Below, piece by piece: positions 27,521 to 35,598 of a DNA stretch of 64,000 nt; within the stretch, counting starts at the first letter, position 1, and every line of letters starts with the position of its first letter. The notes beneath the pieces are model-generated. The model did no database searches. It worked only from the letters and a program-made list of their open reading frames with translations, and was not told the DNA's origin. The position numbers and the translations under genes are program-made. Location of the stretch: NCBI GenBank assembly GCA_963783085.1, contig CAWAMJ010000004.1, positions 62,001 to 126,000 on the forward strand, in the 5' to 3' direction. The DNA comes from CAVYUC01 sp963783085. Lineage in GTDB: Bacteria; Bacteroidota; Bacteroidia; Bacteroidales; Prolixibacteraceae.

Positions 27521-27648
27521 TACACCGTGGCTTCAGCCCGGTGAACAAAGATATCAAAAACAAAAGGGCTTTAGCCATTAATAGAATTAAATGCTAAAGC
27601 CGAAAAAGACTCCGAAAAGGTTAAACACCGGGCTAAAGCGCCGGTGTA
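27521..27648. repeat. REP-like composite palindromic element
   Basis: Three nested palindromes occur in about 128 bases: CACCG/CGGTG with inner GGCT/AGCC at 27522-27543; GGCTTTAGC (27567-27575) against GCTAAAGCC (27593-27601); and ACACCGG/CCGGTGT around GCTAAAGC at 27625-27647. The 17-mer GGCTTTAGCCATTAATA (27567-27583) recurs exactly at 59716-59732. This looks like a BIME/REP unit, a type often mobilised by REP-associated tyrosine transposases. The rest of the gap 27417-27857 holds no credible gene. Confidence 0.65.
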
Positions 27649-27857
27649 AAAATTATTTGTTCGATGGTTAATCGTGGAATTTGTCGTGCACCCCCCGGAT
27701 TAAGAATCATGTTTAAAATTCATAATTTACGTCATTTGGGTAACGCTGTCAAAGCCCGGATACGTTGAATGGTTCCCGCGAGGAAAGACTTGTTCGCGTT
27801 CATCAAACCTGGCAGCGTCAACCGGAAATAAAAAACAAAATTTGCTAAACAGGTGGC

Positions 27858-27888
27858 ATTGGTTCACAAGTATGAATTGCTACATTTA
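27858..27888 (+). promoter_or_regulatory. Probable promoter for the EamA transporter gene
   Basis: ATTG at 27858-27861 and TACATTTA at 27881-27888 are spaced by 19 bases, each one base off consensus. The start would fall within a few bases of the ATG at 27900, so the mRNA would be nearly leaderless. Confidence 0.5.
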
Positions 27889-27899
27889 CGCCCTTAATT

Positions 27900-28811
27900 A
27901 TGCAGGAACATTTTGGGGAAATAGCCGGAGTTTTAACCGCCGTATTTTGGACTGTGACCAGCATGGCTTTTGAGTCGGCAGGGAAAAAAGTAGGTTCGCT
28001 TGCCGTAAATCTAATCCGGCTGGTGATGGCTTTCTTTTTTATAGGAACGTACAGTTATTTCGCCCGCGGATTTTTCTTTCCGGCCGACGCCACTTTTTTT
28101 CAGTGGAAATGGCTGGCAATTTCAGGATTAATTGGTTTTGTCATCGGCGATCTTTTATTATTCCAGGCTTTTGTGGTTGTTGGGGCGCGTATTTCCATGC
28201 TGATGATGTCGCTTGCACCGCCTTTTGCAGCATTCGTAGGATGGCTGGTTTTAGGCGAAGTTTTAACGCCGGCAAACTGGCTGGGAATGGCCGTTACCAT
28301 GGCCGGAATTGTTATTGTGATTTTAAAGCGCGAACGGTTGGAAGAAAATGGCGCAATTGTCAGACGGTTAAAATCAGGATATTCCACGCCCGGAATTTTA
28401 ATGGCGCTTGGCGGTGCACTGGGACAAGCCACCGGTTTGGTGTTCAGCAAAAAAGGAATGGGCAGTTACGACGCTTTTTCGGCTTCTCAAATTCGCGTGC
28501 TGACCGGCATCGTGGGATTTACCGTTCTTTTCTTTTTCATGCGCCGCTGGCCCCGGGTCTGGACAGCATTGAAACATAAACCTGCCATGAAACGGATTAC
28601 GTTAGGGGCATTTTTCGGGCCGTTTTTGGGTGTTTCGTTTTCGCTGCTGGCGGTGCAACATACCGAAACCGGAATTGCAGCAACGCTTATGGCCATTGTT
28701 CCGGTGCTGATAATTGCTCCGGCTGTTATTATTTTCAAGGAAAAAGTGAACTGGAAAGAGATTTTGGGAGCGGTAATTACAGTTAGCGGTGTGGCTTTAT
28801 TCTTCCTTTAA
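27900..28811 (+). CDS. EamA/DMT superfamily membrane transporter
   Basis: The 303-residue protein has about ten hydrophobic spans arranged as two EamA halves; the first half holds GDLLLFQAFVVVGARISMLM and LAPPFAAFVGWLVLGEVL, the second LGVSFSLLAVQHTETGIAATL and an ending typical of the family (GVALFFL). DMT exporters move small metabolites such as amino acids out of the cell. The substrate is not predictable. Confidence 0.92.
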   Translation: MQEHFGEIAGVLTAVFWTVTSMAFESAGKKVGSLAVNLIRLVMAFFFIGTYSYFARGFFFPADATFFQWKWLAISGLIGFVIGDLLLFQAFVVVGARISMLMMSLAPPFAAFVGWLVLGEVLTPANWLGMAVTMAGIVIVILKRERLEENGAIVRRLKSGYSTPGILMALGGALGQATGLVFSKKGMGSYDAFSASQIRVLTGIVGFTVLFFFMRRWPRVWTALKHKPAMKRITLGAFFGPFLGVSFSLLAVQHTETGIAATLMAIVPVLIIAPAVIIFKEKVNWKEILGAVITVSGVALFFL

Positions 28812-28882
28812 AAAACTACTTGTTTAATCCTGCAACGTTATCTGTTTTTGTTGAATTATTCATTTAGTTGTTTGCTCATTGG

Positions 28883-29278
28883 CTAGTTCAGATATTCTCT
28901 GAGTTCTGCAATTTTCATCTGGCGGTCCATGGAAAATGTGGTGCTTTCGTGTTCCACTTTATCGAGAATGAAATAGGATTTTCGAAAAAAATCGAGCTTT
29001 TTCTCCCTGTTTTCGGTCAGTTCTCCCTGTTCTTTTAAAACAAAAGCTACCATTTCGAGGTGTTCGCTGGTTAATTTTCGCGTTTTTTCCAGGAAATCGA
29101 TAAGTTGTTCGATTCCCATCGATTCAATGTTTTCTTCTATTTTCAGTGTGCTGTAAAAGTATTTTATTTCCTCTTCCGCTTTTTCTTTTTCTCCTTTTCT
29201 GCGATAACGCAATATTTTCTGAATCACCTCAAAAAGCATCAGCAGCTGGCGCATCAGGTAATCTTTTTCAATTCCCAT
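28883..29278 (-). CDS. Hypothetical protein, charged and helical
   Basis: The 131-residue product starts at the ATG at 29278 (MGIEKDYLMRQLLMLFEVIQ); the longer frame to 29377 adds residues that would overlap the divergent DUF5522 gene. It is almost all helical and rich in Glu and Lys (RRKGEKEKAEEEIKYFYSTL). It has no membrane span or signal peptide. I do not recognise a family. It is divergent from the 29331 gene with 52 bases between starts. Confidence 0.75.
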   Translation of the reverse strand: MGIEKDYLMRQLLMLFEVIQKILRYRRKGEKEKAEEEIKYFYSTLKIEENIESMGIEQLIDFLEKTRKLTSEHLEMVAFVLKEQGELTENREKKLDFFRKSYFILDKVEHESTTFSMDRQMKIAELREYLN

Positions 29279-29330
29279 TTTTACTTTTTTGAAGTTAAAT
29301 TTAATGTTTAGTTTTGGAAAAAATTGCTGA

Positions 29331-29552
29331 ATGGGATATTTCGACCAACTTTTTGACGATAAATACGGTTTTAACAATGACTTACAGGAGGGAGAAGATT
29401 TTTATATGGAAAACGGTTACCGGGTGATGACGGAAAAATTCCTGGTAAAACGCGGTTATTGTTGCTCAAACGGATGCAGGCATTGCCCATACTGGCCGAA
29501 AGCTCAGAAAGGGAATACCGTATTGCGGAAAGGAATAAAAACAGACTTTTAA
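29331..29552 (+). CDS. DUF5522 family small cysteine-rich protein
   Basis: The 73-residue protein has the block ENGYRVMTEKFLVKRGYCC followed by SNGCRHCPYWPK, giving four cysteines (CC-x3-C-x2-C) with the look of a metal-binding site. This pattern fits DUF5522, a small family in Bacteroidota and other phyla of unknown function. fmt starts 21 bases downstream, so the two are probably co-transcribed. Confidence 0.85.
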   Translation: MGYFDQLFDDKYGFNNDLQEGEDFYMENGYRVMTEKFLVKRGYCCSNGCRHCPYWPKAQKGNTVLRKGIKTDF

Positions 29553-29573
29553 ACCATTTCAAAATTAATTAAT

Positions 29574-30545
29574 GTGAACGGAAAAGATTTGCGGATAGTT
29601 TTTATGGGAACGCCTGATTTTGCTGTTGAAAGTTTAAAGGCGCTTTTACACGGAGGTTATAACGTGGTTGGCGTGGTTACCGCACCGGATAAACCGGCTG
29701 GCCGCGGCAAAAAAATGTCGCAACCGGCAGTGAAAAAATACGCCCTGGAAAATGATCTGAAAATTCTGCAGCCGGAAAAACTGAAAAACCAGGAATTTTT
29801 GGATGAATTGAAGGAATTAAACGCCGATTTACAGGTGGTGGTGGCATTTCGTATGTTGCCAGAGGTGGTTTGGAACATGCCGCGGTTGGGAACTTTTAAC
29901 CTGCACGGGTCATTGTTGCCGCAATACCGCGGCGCTGCACCACTAAATTGGGCAGTGATTAACGGCGAAACCAAAACAGGGGTTACAACATTCCTGCTCA
30001 ATCAGCAAATTGACACCGGGAAGATTCTGTTTAAACGGGAAACCGAAATAGGCGAAAATGACACAGTGGGCGATATTCATGACCGGTTGATGGTAATTGG
30101 CGCTGATTTAGTGATCGAAACAGTTGATGCGCTGGCAAGTGGCGCTGTACAACCGGTTCCGCAATCGGAGCTGTCGGAAGGTGAGGAAATAAAACATGCA
30201 CCAAAAATTTTTAAGGAAGATTGCAAAATCGACTGGACAAAAGACATGGAAGTTATCCGCAACCTGATTCGGGGGCTGTCGCCATTTCCGGCAGCCTGGG
30301 CGAATCTGGTTCACATAGAAACCGAGCGGATGATACCCTGTAAAATATTTTTTGCGCAGAAAGTTATCGCAGTTGAAACTGCCGAACCGGGAACCATCGA
30401 CTCAGACGATGAAACCTATTTAAATGTGGCCTGTGGTAATGGCTGGCTGAATGTTACGGATTTGCAGTTGTCAGGAAAAAAACGAATGAATGCTGCCGAT
30501 TTTCTGCGCGGTTTCCGAAAGGTTTACGATTACCGCTTTGAATAA
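29574..30545 (+). CDS. fmt: Methionyl-tRNA formyltransferase
   Basis: The 323-residue enzyme formylates initiator Met-tRNA using 10-formyl-tetrahydrofolate. It reads from a GTG at 29574: NGKDLRIVFMGTPDFAVESL, with the formyl-folate-binding core LHGSLLPQYRGAAPLNWAVI (near 107-126) and the C-terminal tRNA-binding domain (DFLRGFRKV near the end). The ATG close by (29572) is in another frame. Length is normal. Confidence 0.96.
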   Translation: MNGKDLRIVFMGTPDFAVESLKALLHGGYNVVGVVTAPDKPAGRGKKMSQPAVKKYALENDLKILQPEKLKNQEFLDELKELNADLQVVVAFRMLPEVVWNMPRLGTFNLHGSLLPQYRGAAPLNWAVINGETKTGVTTFLLNQQIDTGKILFKRETEIGENDTVGDIHDRLMVIGADLVIETVDALASGAVQPVPQSELSEGEEIKHAPKIFKEDCKIDWTKDMEVIRNLIRGLSPFPAAWANLVHIETERMIPCKIFFAQKVIAVETAEPGTIDSDDETYLNVACGNGWLNVTDLQLSGKKRMNAADFLRGFRKVYDYRFE

Positions 30546-30608
30546 AATTTAGAGGTTTCTGTCCAAAATTATTGGATGAAATGAGACGATTGTTTGGCAT
30601 AAATTAAA

Positions 30609-30635
30609 TGCCTGTCCAAAATTTTCGGACAGGCA
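30609..30635. terminator. Perfect 9-bp hairpin between convergent genes
   Basis: TGCCTGTCC (30609-30617) pairs with GGACAGGCA (30627-30635) around a 9-base loop, between fmt (+) and the membrane protein gene (-). The T-rich stretch is short on either side, so it is a weak terminator candidate. A related CTGTCCAAAATTATTGG copy lies about 45 bases upstream. Confidence 0.5.
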
Positions 30636-30666
30636 CTCAAAATGAACATCTCCGCAAATTGTAATT

Positions 30667-31023
30667 TCAGTAGATCCTCTTTTTGTTCATCAGGAAAAAG
30701 TAGGCGAGGAATCCCAGCGAAACAAAAACCAGCAGGATTCCAAGGGGTAATACAGCATCGTCGTAGTTGAGTAAATCAGGATTTACATTTCGCAGGATTT
30801 CGATGACAATAAAACCAAGACCTGTCATTAATGCCACAAGGCCCCACTTCAGCGACGGATACCGGTTTACTTCTTCCGACTGTTTTGGCGGTTCCAGAAT
30901 CCCGGCTTTATCAACATGGCCGGCTTTAATGATCTTTCTCTTTAGCAGGTAATCTGCAATTAACCTGATGATGTGATACGTTGCAAAAAAAACGATCGCA
31001 GGAATAAAAATGTCGTGGTACAT
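30667..31023 (-). CDS. Small membrane protein (DUF6249-like)
   Basis: The 118-residue protein starts at the ATG at 31023 (MYHDIFIPAIVFFATYHIIR). It has three hydrophobic spans: about residues 6-25, 60-80 and 92-112, and a soluble linker with YPSLKWG. It resembles the short DUF6249-type membrane proteins found beside ECF sigma factors in Bacteroidota; I am not certain of the family name. It diverges from the sigma-factor gene 308 bases away. Confidence 0.75.
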   Translation of the reverse strand: MYHDIFIPAIVFFATYHIIRLIADYLLKRKIIKAGHVDKAGILEPPKQSEEVNRYPSLKWGLVALMTGLGFIVIEILRNVNPDLLNYDDAVLPLGILLVFVSLGFLAYFFLMNKKRIY

Positions 31024-31331
31024 AATTTTTGTTTTTAATTGTTTTTTCTGACCGTTTGACACCGCATGTTTGAGAAATGTTGCAAGAGAACCGGTTTTTT
31101 TAATGAATGTTTTTTCGGAGCACGAACAGGCAGGGATTGAAGCGGCAGCTTGTTGCTACCCGCAATCGGATTTTGTTTGCCGGCGGAGGCGACTGTAAGA
31201 AGCCCCCGCACGCAAATACAAAACCGGGAGCGGGTATGCAACAACTAAAGCAAAAAGCCCGGCTGCCTGCCTCAAAAAAAAAGAAGGATTACTGCAACTT
31301 TTTTTATGGATATGGGTCTGATATAGCAACT
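31024..31331 (+). promoter_or_regulatory. Divergent upstream region of the sigma-factor module
   Basis: This stretch lies between the divergent membrane protein and ECF sigma genes and should hold the promoters of both. An open frame continues upstream of the sigma start to 31107, but it is Lys/Gly/Pro-rich and unlike a sigma domain, so it is read as non-coding. No TAnnTTTG box could be assigned. Confidence 0.4.
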
Positions 31332-31916
31332 ATGAACGATGCTGAACTGGTACAACGTGTGCTGAACGGAAATGAAAATGCGTTCAGGTTTCTGGTGGCA
31401 AAACACCAGCGACTGGTTTTGCATGTGGTTGCACGTGTGGTCCGGCAAAATGAAGACGCGGAAGATATTTGTCAGGAAGTTTTTTTGAAAGTATTCCGGA
31501 AAATCAGAAAATTCAGGGGCGACTCGCGGCTGTCGACATGGATTGCCACGATTGCTTATAATACGAGTATATCGCACGTGAGAAAAATGAACCGGAGACA
31601 TGAACAACCGATTGAAAACCACACGGAACTGGAGCGGTTAAATAAAAGCGATTTTTCGGGCCCCGGCATTGAGAAAGAGGAGGCTAAAATGATTTTGTTA
31701 AAGGCAATTGAAAAACTTCCGCTGAACTACAGAACGGTGCTGACCCTGTTTCATCTGGAGGAATTTTCGTACCGCGAAATTGAGGAAATTACCGGAATGC
31801 CGGAGGGGACGGTAAAAAGTTACCTGTCGAGGGCGCGGAAAATTCTGAAGGAATTACTGGAAGAAATTATTGATAACGAGAAAACAAATATATTTGCTGA
31901 TTATGCAGAACGATAA
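31332..31916 (+). CDS. ECF-type RNA polymerase sigma factor
   Basis: The 194-residue product from ATG 31332 has region 2 (LVQRVLNGNENAFRFLVAKH ... EDICQEVFLKVFRKIRKFRG ... STWIATIAYN) and region 4 (LPLNYRTVLTLFHLEEFSYREI with the HTH PEGTVKSYLSRARKILK). It is a sigma-70 family alternative factor. The downstream gene overlaps its last 14 bases, a translationally coupled arrangement typical of a sigma factor with a membrane regulator. Confidence 0.93.
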   Translation: MNDAELVQRVLNGNENAFRFLVAKHQRLVLHVVARVVRQNEDAEDICQEVFLKVFRKIRKFRGDSRLSTWIATIAYNTSISHVRKMNRRHEQPIENHTELERLNKSDFSGPGIEKEEAKMILLKAIEKLPLNYRTVLTLFHLEEFSYREIEEITGMPEGTVKSYLSRARKILKELLEEIIDNEKTNIFADYAER

Positions 31917-32271
31917 AATACAATTTGAAAAAGATCTTCTGGAACGGGTGTTAAAAACGCCGCCGGAAATTTTGTTGCCGGAGGATTTTGCCGATAAAGT
32001 AGCGCTGAAAGCAACGCACCGGTTCGCCTGGGAGCAGTATTTTAAGGAATTTCTGATTTATTTTGGTGTGGTGCTTGGAATTGCTGCAATTTCCGCGGGC
32101 ATGGCATTTTTGTGGATGAAAACCAGTTGGAACGAATGGTGGCAATTGATTACTGAAAATACTGAAATCATTATTGGGATAAACTTCCTGCTCGTTTTCA
32201 TTCTTTTTACCGATCGCGTTTTGCTGCAGTATTTTATGTACCGAAATTCGGTTGGCGGGAAACAGGTTTAA
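31903..32271 (+). CDS. Membrane protein coupled to the ECF sigma factor, possible anti-sigma factor
   Basis: The 122-residue product from ATG 31903 has an N-terminal acidic soluble part (residues 1-45) and two membrane spans (about 50-72 and 90-110). Overlap with the sigma gene and size fit a small anti-sigma factor or accessory protein, but no zinc-binding HxxxCxxC motif is present. Function is inferred from position only. Confidence 0.75.
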   Translation: MQNDKIQFEKDLLERVLKTPPEILLPEDFADKVALKATHRFAWEQYFKEFLIYFGVVLGIAAISAGMAFLWMKTSWNEWWQLITENTEIIIGINFLLVFILFTDRVLLQYFMYRNSVGGKQV

Positions 32272-32274
32272 TTT

Positions 32275-33207
32275 TTATTTTTTGCGTTTCCGAAGATTTA
32301 TCACTTCTGAAATTTCGGGTTGTTCACCCCAGTCCATATTATTTCGCCGGTACAGCGGTTTTAGTTTTATGCCGTACAACTGTGATATGTAGTGCATGGT
32401 TTCGCCTTCCTGTACCACATGCGTAAGTTGATGTCTTGACGTCCGGCGGCGTTTCGGCTGGATATAAATGATTTCACCGGTTTGTGGCACATATCCTTTC
32501 CGGTGATCGTTAAATTTGTACAATTCCCACTCTTTCATTCCCAACTCCTGGGCGATGATTTCAAATGTGTCGCCTTTTCGGGCAACCACTGCATCGAGGT
32601 GGTTAATTTTTCGAATGGTATGCGACTGGTACGGATTGATGGTCATTTTGTCGGAGATATTCGGATTATCGAGTCTTTTCCTGAAAGCAACCATTTCGTT
32701 ATCCGGAACTTTATAATCGAGGCGGTACAACTGGTAATCTTCAATGATTTTAATCAGCAGGTTGTCGTAATTACCGGCAGTGGCATAACCGCATTTTTTC
32801 AATCCTTTGGCCCAACCCCGGTAATCGTCGGATGCGAGTTCGAACAAGGACGCATACCGCGGATTGCCTACCAAAAAATCACTGTGATCGCGATAGGAAT
32901 CTTCCACGCTCTTATATTTACGGAAACATTCGTTTTTACGATCGTCGTCGTAATATATTTTTTTGCCGCGCCAGGTTGATTTACATTTAATTCCGAAATG
33001 ATTGCTCGACAGCCGCGATAGTTCGCTGTTGCCGTTTGACGATTCGAGACAAGCCTGCGCCATGGTAACGCTGGCCGGAATCCCGCTCCGTTTCATCTCT
33101 TCAATGGCAATTAACTGATATTTACTGATGTATTCCTGCCTCGACATCTGGGCATAAGCGTTGATTGACGAAATAAATATAAGGGTACAAATGATATATC
33201 GATTCAT
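32275..33207 (-). CDS. Secreted glucosaminidase-domain protein with LysM repeats
   Basis: The 310-residue protein has a signal peptide (about 1-19, ending AYA), a mannosyl-glycoprotein endo-beta-N-acetylglucosaminidase-type domain (about 25-165; SVTMAQACLESSNGNSELS contains the likely catalytic Glu, then NHFGIKC), and two LysM-type modules (about 205-250 with VVARKGDTFEIIAQELGM, and 262-305 with HVVQEGETMHYISQLYGI). It should cleave or bind peptidoglycan. It ends 4 bases from the convergent 31903 gene. Confidence 0.92.
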   Translation of the reverse strand: MNRYIICTLIFISSINAYAQMSRQEYISKYQLIAIEEMKRSGIPASVTMAQACLESSNGNSELSRLSSNHFGIKCKSTWRGKKIYYDDDRKNECFRKYKSVEDSYRDHSDFLVGNPRYASLFELASDDYRGWAKGLKKCGYATAGNYDNLLIKIIEDYQLYRLDYKVPDNEMVAFRKRLDNPNISDKMTINPYQSHTIRKINHLDAVVARKGDTFEIIAQELGMKEWELYKFNDHRKGYVPQTGEIIYIQPKRRRTSRHQLTHVVQEGETMHYISQLYGIKLKPLYRRNNMDWGEQPEISEVINLRKRKK

Positions 33208-33396
33208 ATTGTTAATTCAATTCTGTATCCGCTCAAAAATAAAGGGTTTACCGAATAATTACTACTGCCTTAATTTTTTTTTATAAACAGGCATAAGTGA
33301 ATTTAATTGTCTGCAAAAATGAAAAAAAACATCGGTAATATCTATCAAACCCATTATTTACCATAAAATTGTACATTTGAAACCAAAAAAACAGTT

Positions 33397-33879
33397 ATGC
33401 GAAGGAAAGAGATACAGGTTTTCGTATATGAGTATGATACTGTGGCGGAATTGCCTGATGAAGATCAAAAGCTGATTCGCAATGCGCGGGAAATTGCCGG
33501 GAATGCATACGCTCCGTATTCAGGATTTAACGTTGGCGCTGCTTTGTTGCTTGAAAACGGCGAGTATATCTCAGGTAATAATCAGGAAAATGTGGCATTT
33601 ACCCCGGGTCTTTGTGCTGAACGGGTGGCGCTTTTTTATGCTAATTCGTTGTATCCCAAAACTGCTGTGAAATCCATGGCTGTTACTGCATCCTATAAAA
33701 ACGGTGTTTTAAACGAACCGGTAAAACCATGTGGTTCCTGCCGCCAGGCAATACTCGAAGCCGAAGTGCGGTTTAACCGGCCCGTTCGCATTATCCTCGA
33801 CGGGAAGGATAAAATTCTTGTTTTCGATGGCGTGGAAAACTTACTGCCTTTTGCATTCAGACCGGAATCACTGGACTGA
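33397..33879 (+). CDS. cdd: Cytidine deaminase
   Basis: The 160-residue zinc enzyme deaminates cytidine/deoxycytidine. The active site is visible as CAERVA (Cys ligand and catalytic Glu) and PCGSCRQ (two Cys ligands). AYAPYSGFNVGAALL is the substrate-binding segment. A TACATTTG box at 33372-33379 may be its -7 element, but no good -33 box was found. The 3' end overlaps the convergent pseudouridine synthase gene by 23 bases. Confidence 0.95.
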   Translation: MRRKEIQVFVYEYDTVAELPDEDQKLIRNAREIAGNAYAPYSGFNVGAALLLENGEYISGNNQENVAFTPGLCAERVALFYANSLYPKTAVKSMAVTASYKNGVLNEPVKPCGSCRQAILEAEVRFNRPVRIILDGKDKILVFDGVENLLPFAFRPESLD

Positions 33880-34588
33880 ACTGGTTATTTCTGAACATGG
33901 TTAAAAATTCTTCCCAAACGGGATCGTGGGGAGGATCGGCAATCAACGTAATTTCTTCAATTCTAACCGGGTGTATAAATTCAAGTTTTCTGGCGTGCAA
34001 ATGAATTCCCTTATCGGGGTTGGCATACGGAAAGCCATATTTCATATCGCCTTTAATATGCAAATCCAATGTGCCGAGTTGCACCCTTATTTGATGGTGT
34101 CTTCCGGTATGTAGCTCAATTTCAAGTAAATGGTAGTTTTCGGTACTGGCTACATGCCGGTATGTTAACCTCGCTTTTTTAGAACCCGCAATCATGGTAT
34201 CGTATGCGAAGCTTTTATTTTTTTCGCTGTTTTTTTTCAGGTAATGTTCTAGCGTGTCGGTGTGTTTTACAGGCCTGTTATCAACAACTGCCCAGTACGT
34301 TTTTCGTATTTGTTCCCGTTTCTGAAACATCCGGTTTAGCCTTCCAAGCGCTTTGCTTGTTTTCGCCAGGAGAATCAATCCGCTGGTGGGGCGGTCGAGG
34401 CGGTGCGGCAATCCCAGGAAAACATTCCCCGGCTTGTTGTATTTAACTTTCAGGTATGCTTTTACATCGTCAATCAATGTCCGTTCGTTGGTGATGTCCG
34501 ATTGTACCAAAACGCCACATGCTTTGTTGATGGCAATCAGGTGGTTATCTTCGTATACAATATCCAGATCGTTAACGTTTAAATCCAT
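33857..34588 (-). CDS. RluA-family pseudouridine synthase
   Basis: The 243-residue enzyme isomerises uridine in rRNA or tRNA. The catalytic motif HRLDRPTSGLILLAKT (near 62-77, Asp catalytic) and the late segment HTGRHHQIRVQLG are clear. No S4 domain is present. It lies 32 bases after panB on the same strand and is probably co-transcribed. The exact RNA target is not predictable. Confidence 0.93.
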   Translation of the reverse strand: MDLNVNDLDIVYEDNHLIAINKACGVLVQSDITNERTLIDDVKAYLKVKYNKPGNVFLGLPHRLDRPTSGLILLAKTSKALGRLNRMFQKREQIRKTYWAVVDNRPVKHTDTLEHYLKKNSEKNKSFAYDTMIAGSKKARLTYRHVASTENYHLLEIELHTGRHHQIRVQLGTLDLHIKGDMKYGFPYANPDKGIHLHARKLEFIHPVRIEEITLIADPPHDPVWEEFLTMFRNNQFSPVIPV

Positions 34589-34620
34589 GGGAAATTCACA
34601 TTTCAGTTGGGCTTCTAAAT

Positions 34621-35436
34621 TTAATACTGTTCTTTTTCGCTTGGGAAATCCTGCGATTTAACATCTTCAATATAAGTACTGACTGCGCCTTTAATTTCGG
34701 CAGCCAGATTGTGGTACCTCCGCAAAAACCGTGGTGAAAACTGCTGGGTTATACCGAGCATGTCGTGAATCACCAGAACCTGCCCGTCGACACCGGATCC
34801 GGCGCCAATACCAATGACCGGAATTTTTAACAGGTGGGCGGCTTCGGCCCCTAACTTGGCAGGGATTTTTTCCAGTACAACCGCAAAACAACCTGCTTCC
34901 TCCAGCAATTTGGCGTCGTTTATTAATTTTGCCGCTTCGGCTTCTTCTTTCGCCCTCACCGTGTAGGTGCCAAATTTATGAATCGACTGTGGCATAAGCC
35001 CGAGATGCCCCATTATTGGAATTCCTGCCGATAATATTCGGTTTACCGATTCGATAACCTCAGAGCCACCTTCCAGTTTTACAGCATCAGCAGCAGTTTC
35101 TTTCATAATTCTGATGGCTGAACTCAATGCTTCCCGCGAATTCCCCTGATAGGTTCCAAAAGGAAGGTCGACAACTACCAGCGCACGCGAAACTGCTTTA
35201 ACGACCGATGCGCCGTGGTAGATCATCTGGTCGAGGGTGATGGGTAACGTGGTTTCGTTGCCCGCCATAACGTTTGATGCTGAATCGCCAACCAGTATCA
35301 CATCGATACCCGCCTCGTCGACCAAACTGGCCATGCTGAAATCGTACGAGGTTAACATGGCAATTTTTTCACCCCGAAGCTTCATTTCAGACAACCGGTG
35401 GGTGGTCACTTTTTTAATTTCGCTATGTACCGACAT
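34621..35436 (-). CDS. panB: 3-methyl-2-oxobutanoate hydroxymethyltransferase
   Basis: The 271-residue enzyme adds a hydroxymethyl group from methylene-tetrahydrofolate to alpha-ketoisovalerate, the first step of pantothenate synthesis. Motifs: AMLTSYDFSMASLVDEAGID, ILVGDSASNVMAGNETTLP, GHLGLMPQSIHKFGTY and IPVIGIGAGSGVDGQVLV. Length is normal. No other pan genes are adjacent. Confidence 0.97.
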   Translation of the reverse strand: MSVHSEIKKVTTHRLSEMKLRGEKIAMLTSYDFSMASLVDEAGIDVILVGDSASNVMAGNETTLPITLDQMIYHGASVVKAVSRALVVVDLPFGTYQGNSREALSSAIRIMKETAADAVKLEGGSEVIESVNRILSAGIPIMGHLGLMPQSIHKFGTYTVRAKEEAEAAKLINDAKLLEEAGCFAVVLEKIPAKLGAEAAHLLKIPVIGIGAGSGVDGQVLVIHDMLGITQQFSPRFLRRYHNLAAEIKGAVSTYIEDVKSQDFPSEKEQY

Positions 35437-35460
35437 TTCGTTCTTTCATTGAATTTGATG

Positions 35461-35492
35461 CAAAAGTAACCAAAGGTTTCAACTCAAACAAG
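35461..35492 (-). promoter_or_regulatory. Promoter for panB-RluA operon
   Basis: Read on the minus strand, CTTG (35489-35492) and TACTTTTG (35461-35468) are spaced by 20 bases, one base off the -33 consensus. The start would lie just upstream of panB. Confidence 0.55.
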
Positions 35493-35598
35493 GTTCGGTA
35501 ATGCAAATAAAAAAGCGCCGCTCACACTTTTATTTTCAGTTTCTTGTTGTCCGGCAAAATAGGTTTGTTTATTTTGAGTTTTAATTGAAAGTTGAATT

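Noticed and set aside
27720..27830. Minus-strand protein-like stretch (VDAARFDEREQVFPRGNHS)
   Set aside because: Too short, no start or matching neighbours; could be a remnant but the family is not recognised.
31107..31331. 75-codon upstream extension of the ECF sigma factor
   Set aside because: Lys/Pro/Gly-rich, unlike sigma region 1 or 2; the ATG at 31332 fits the family length.
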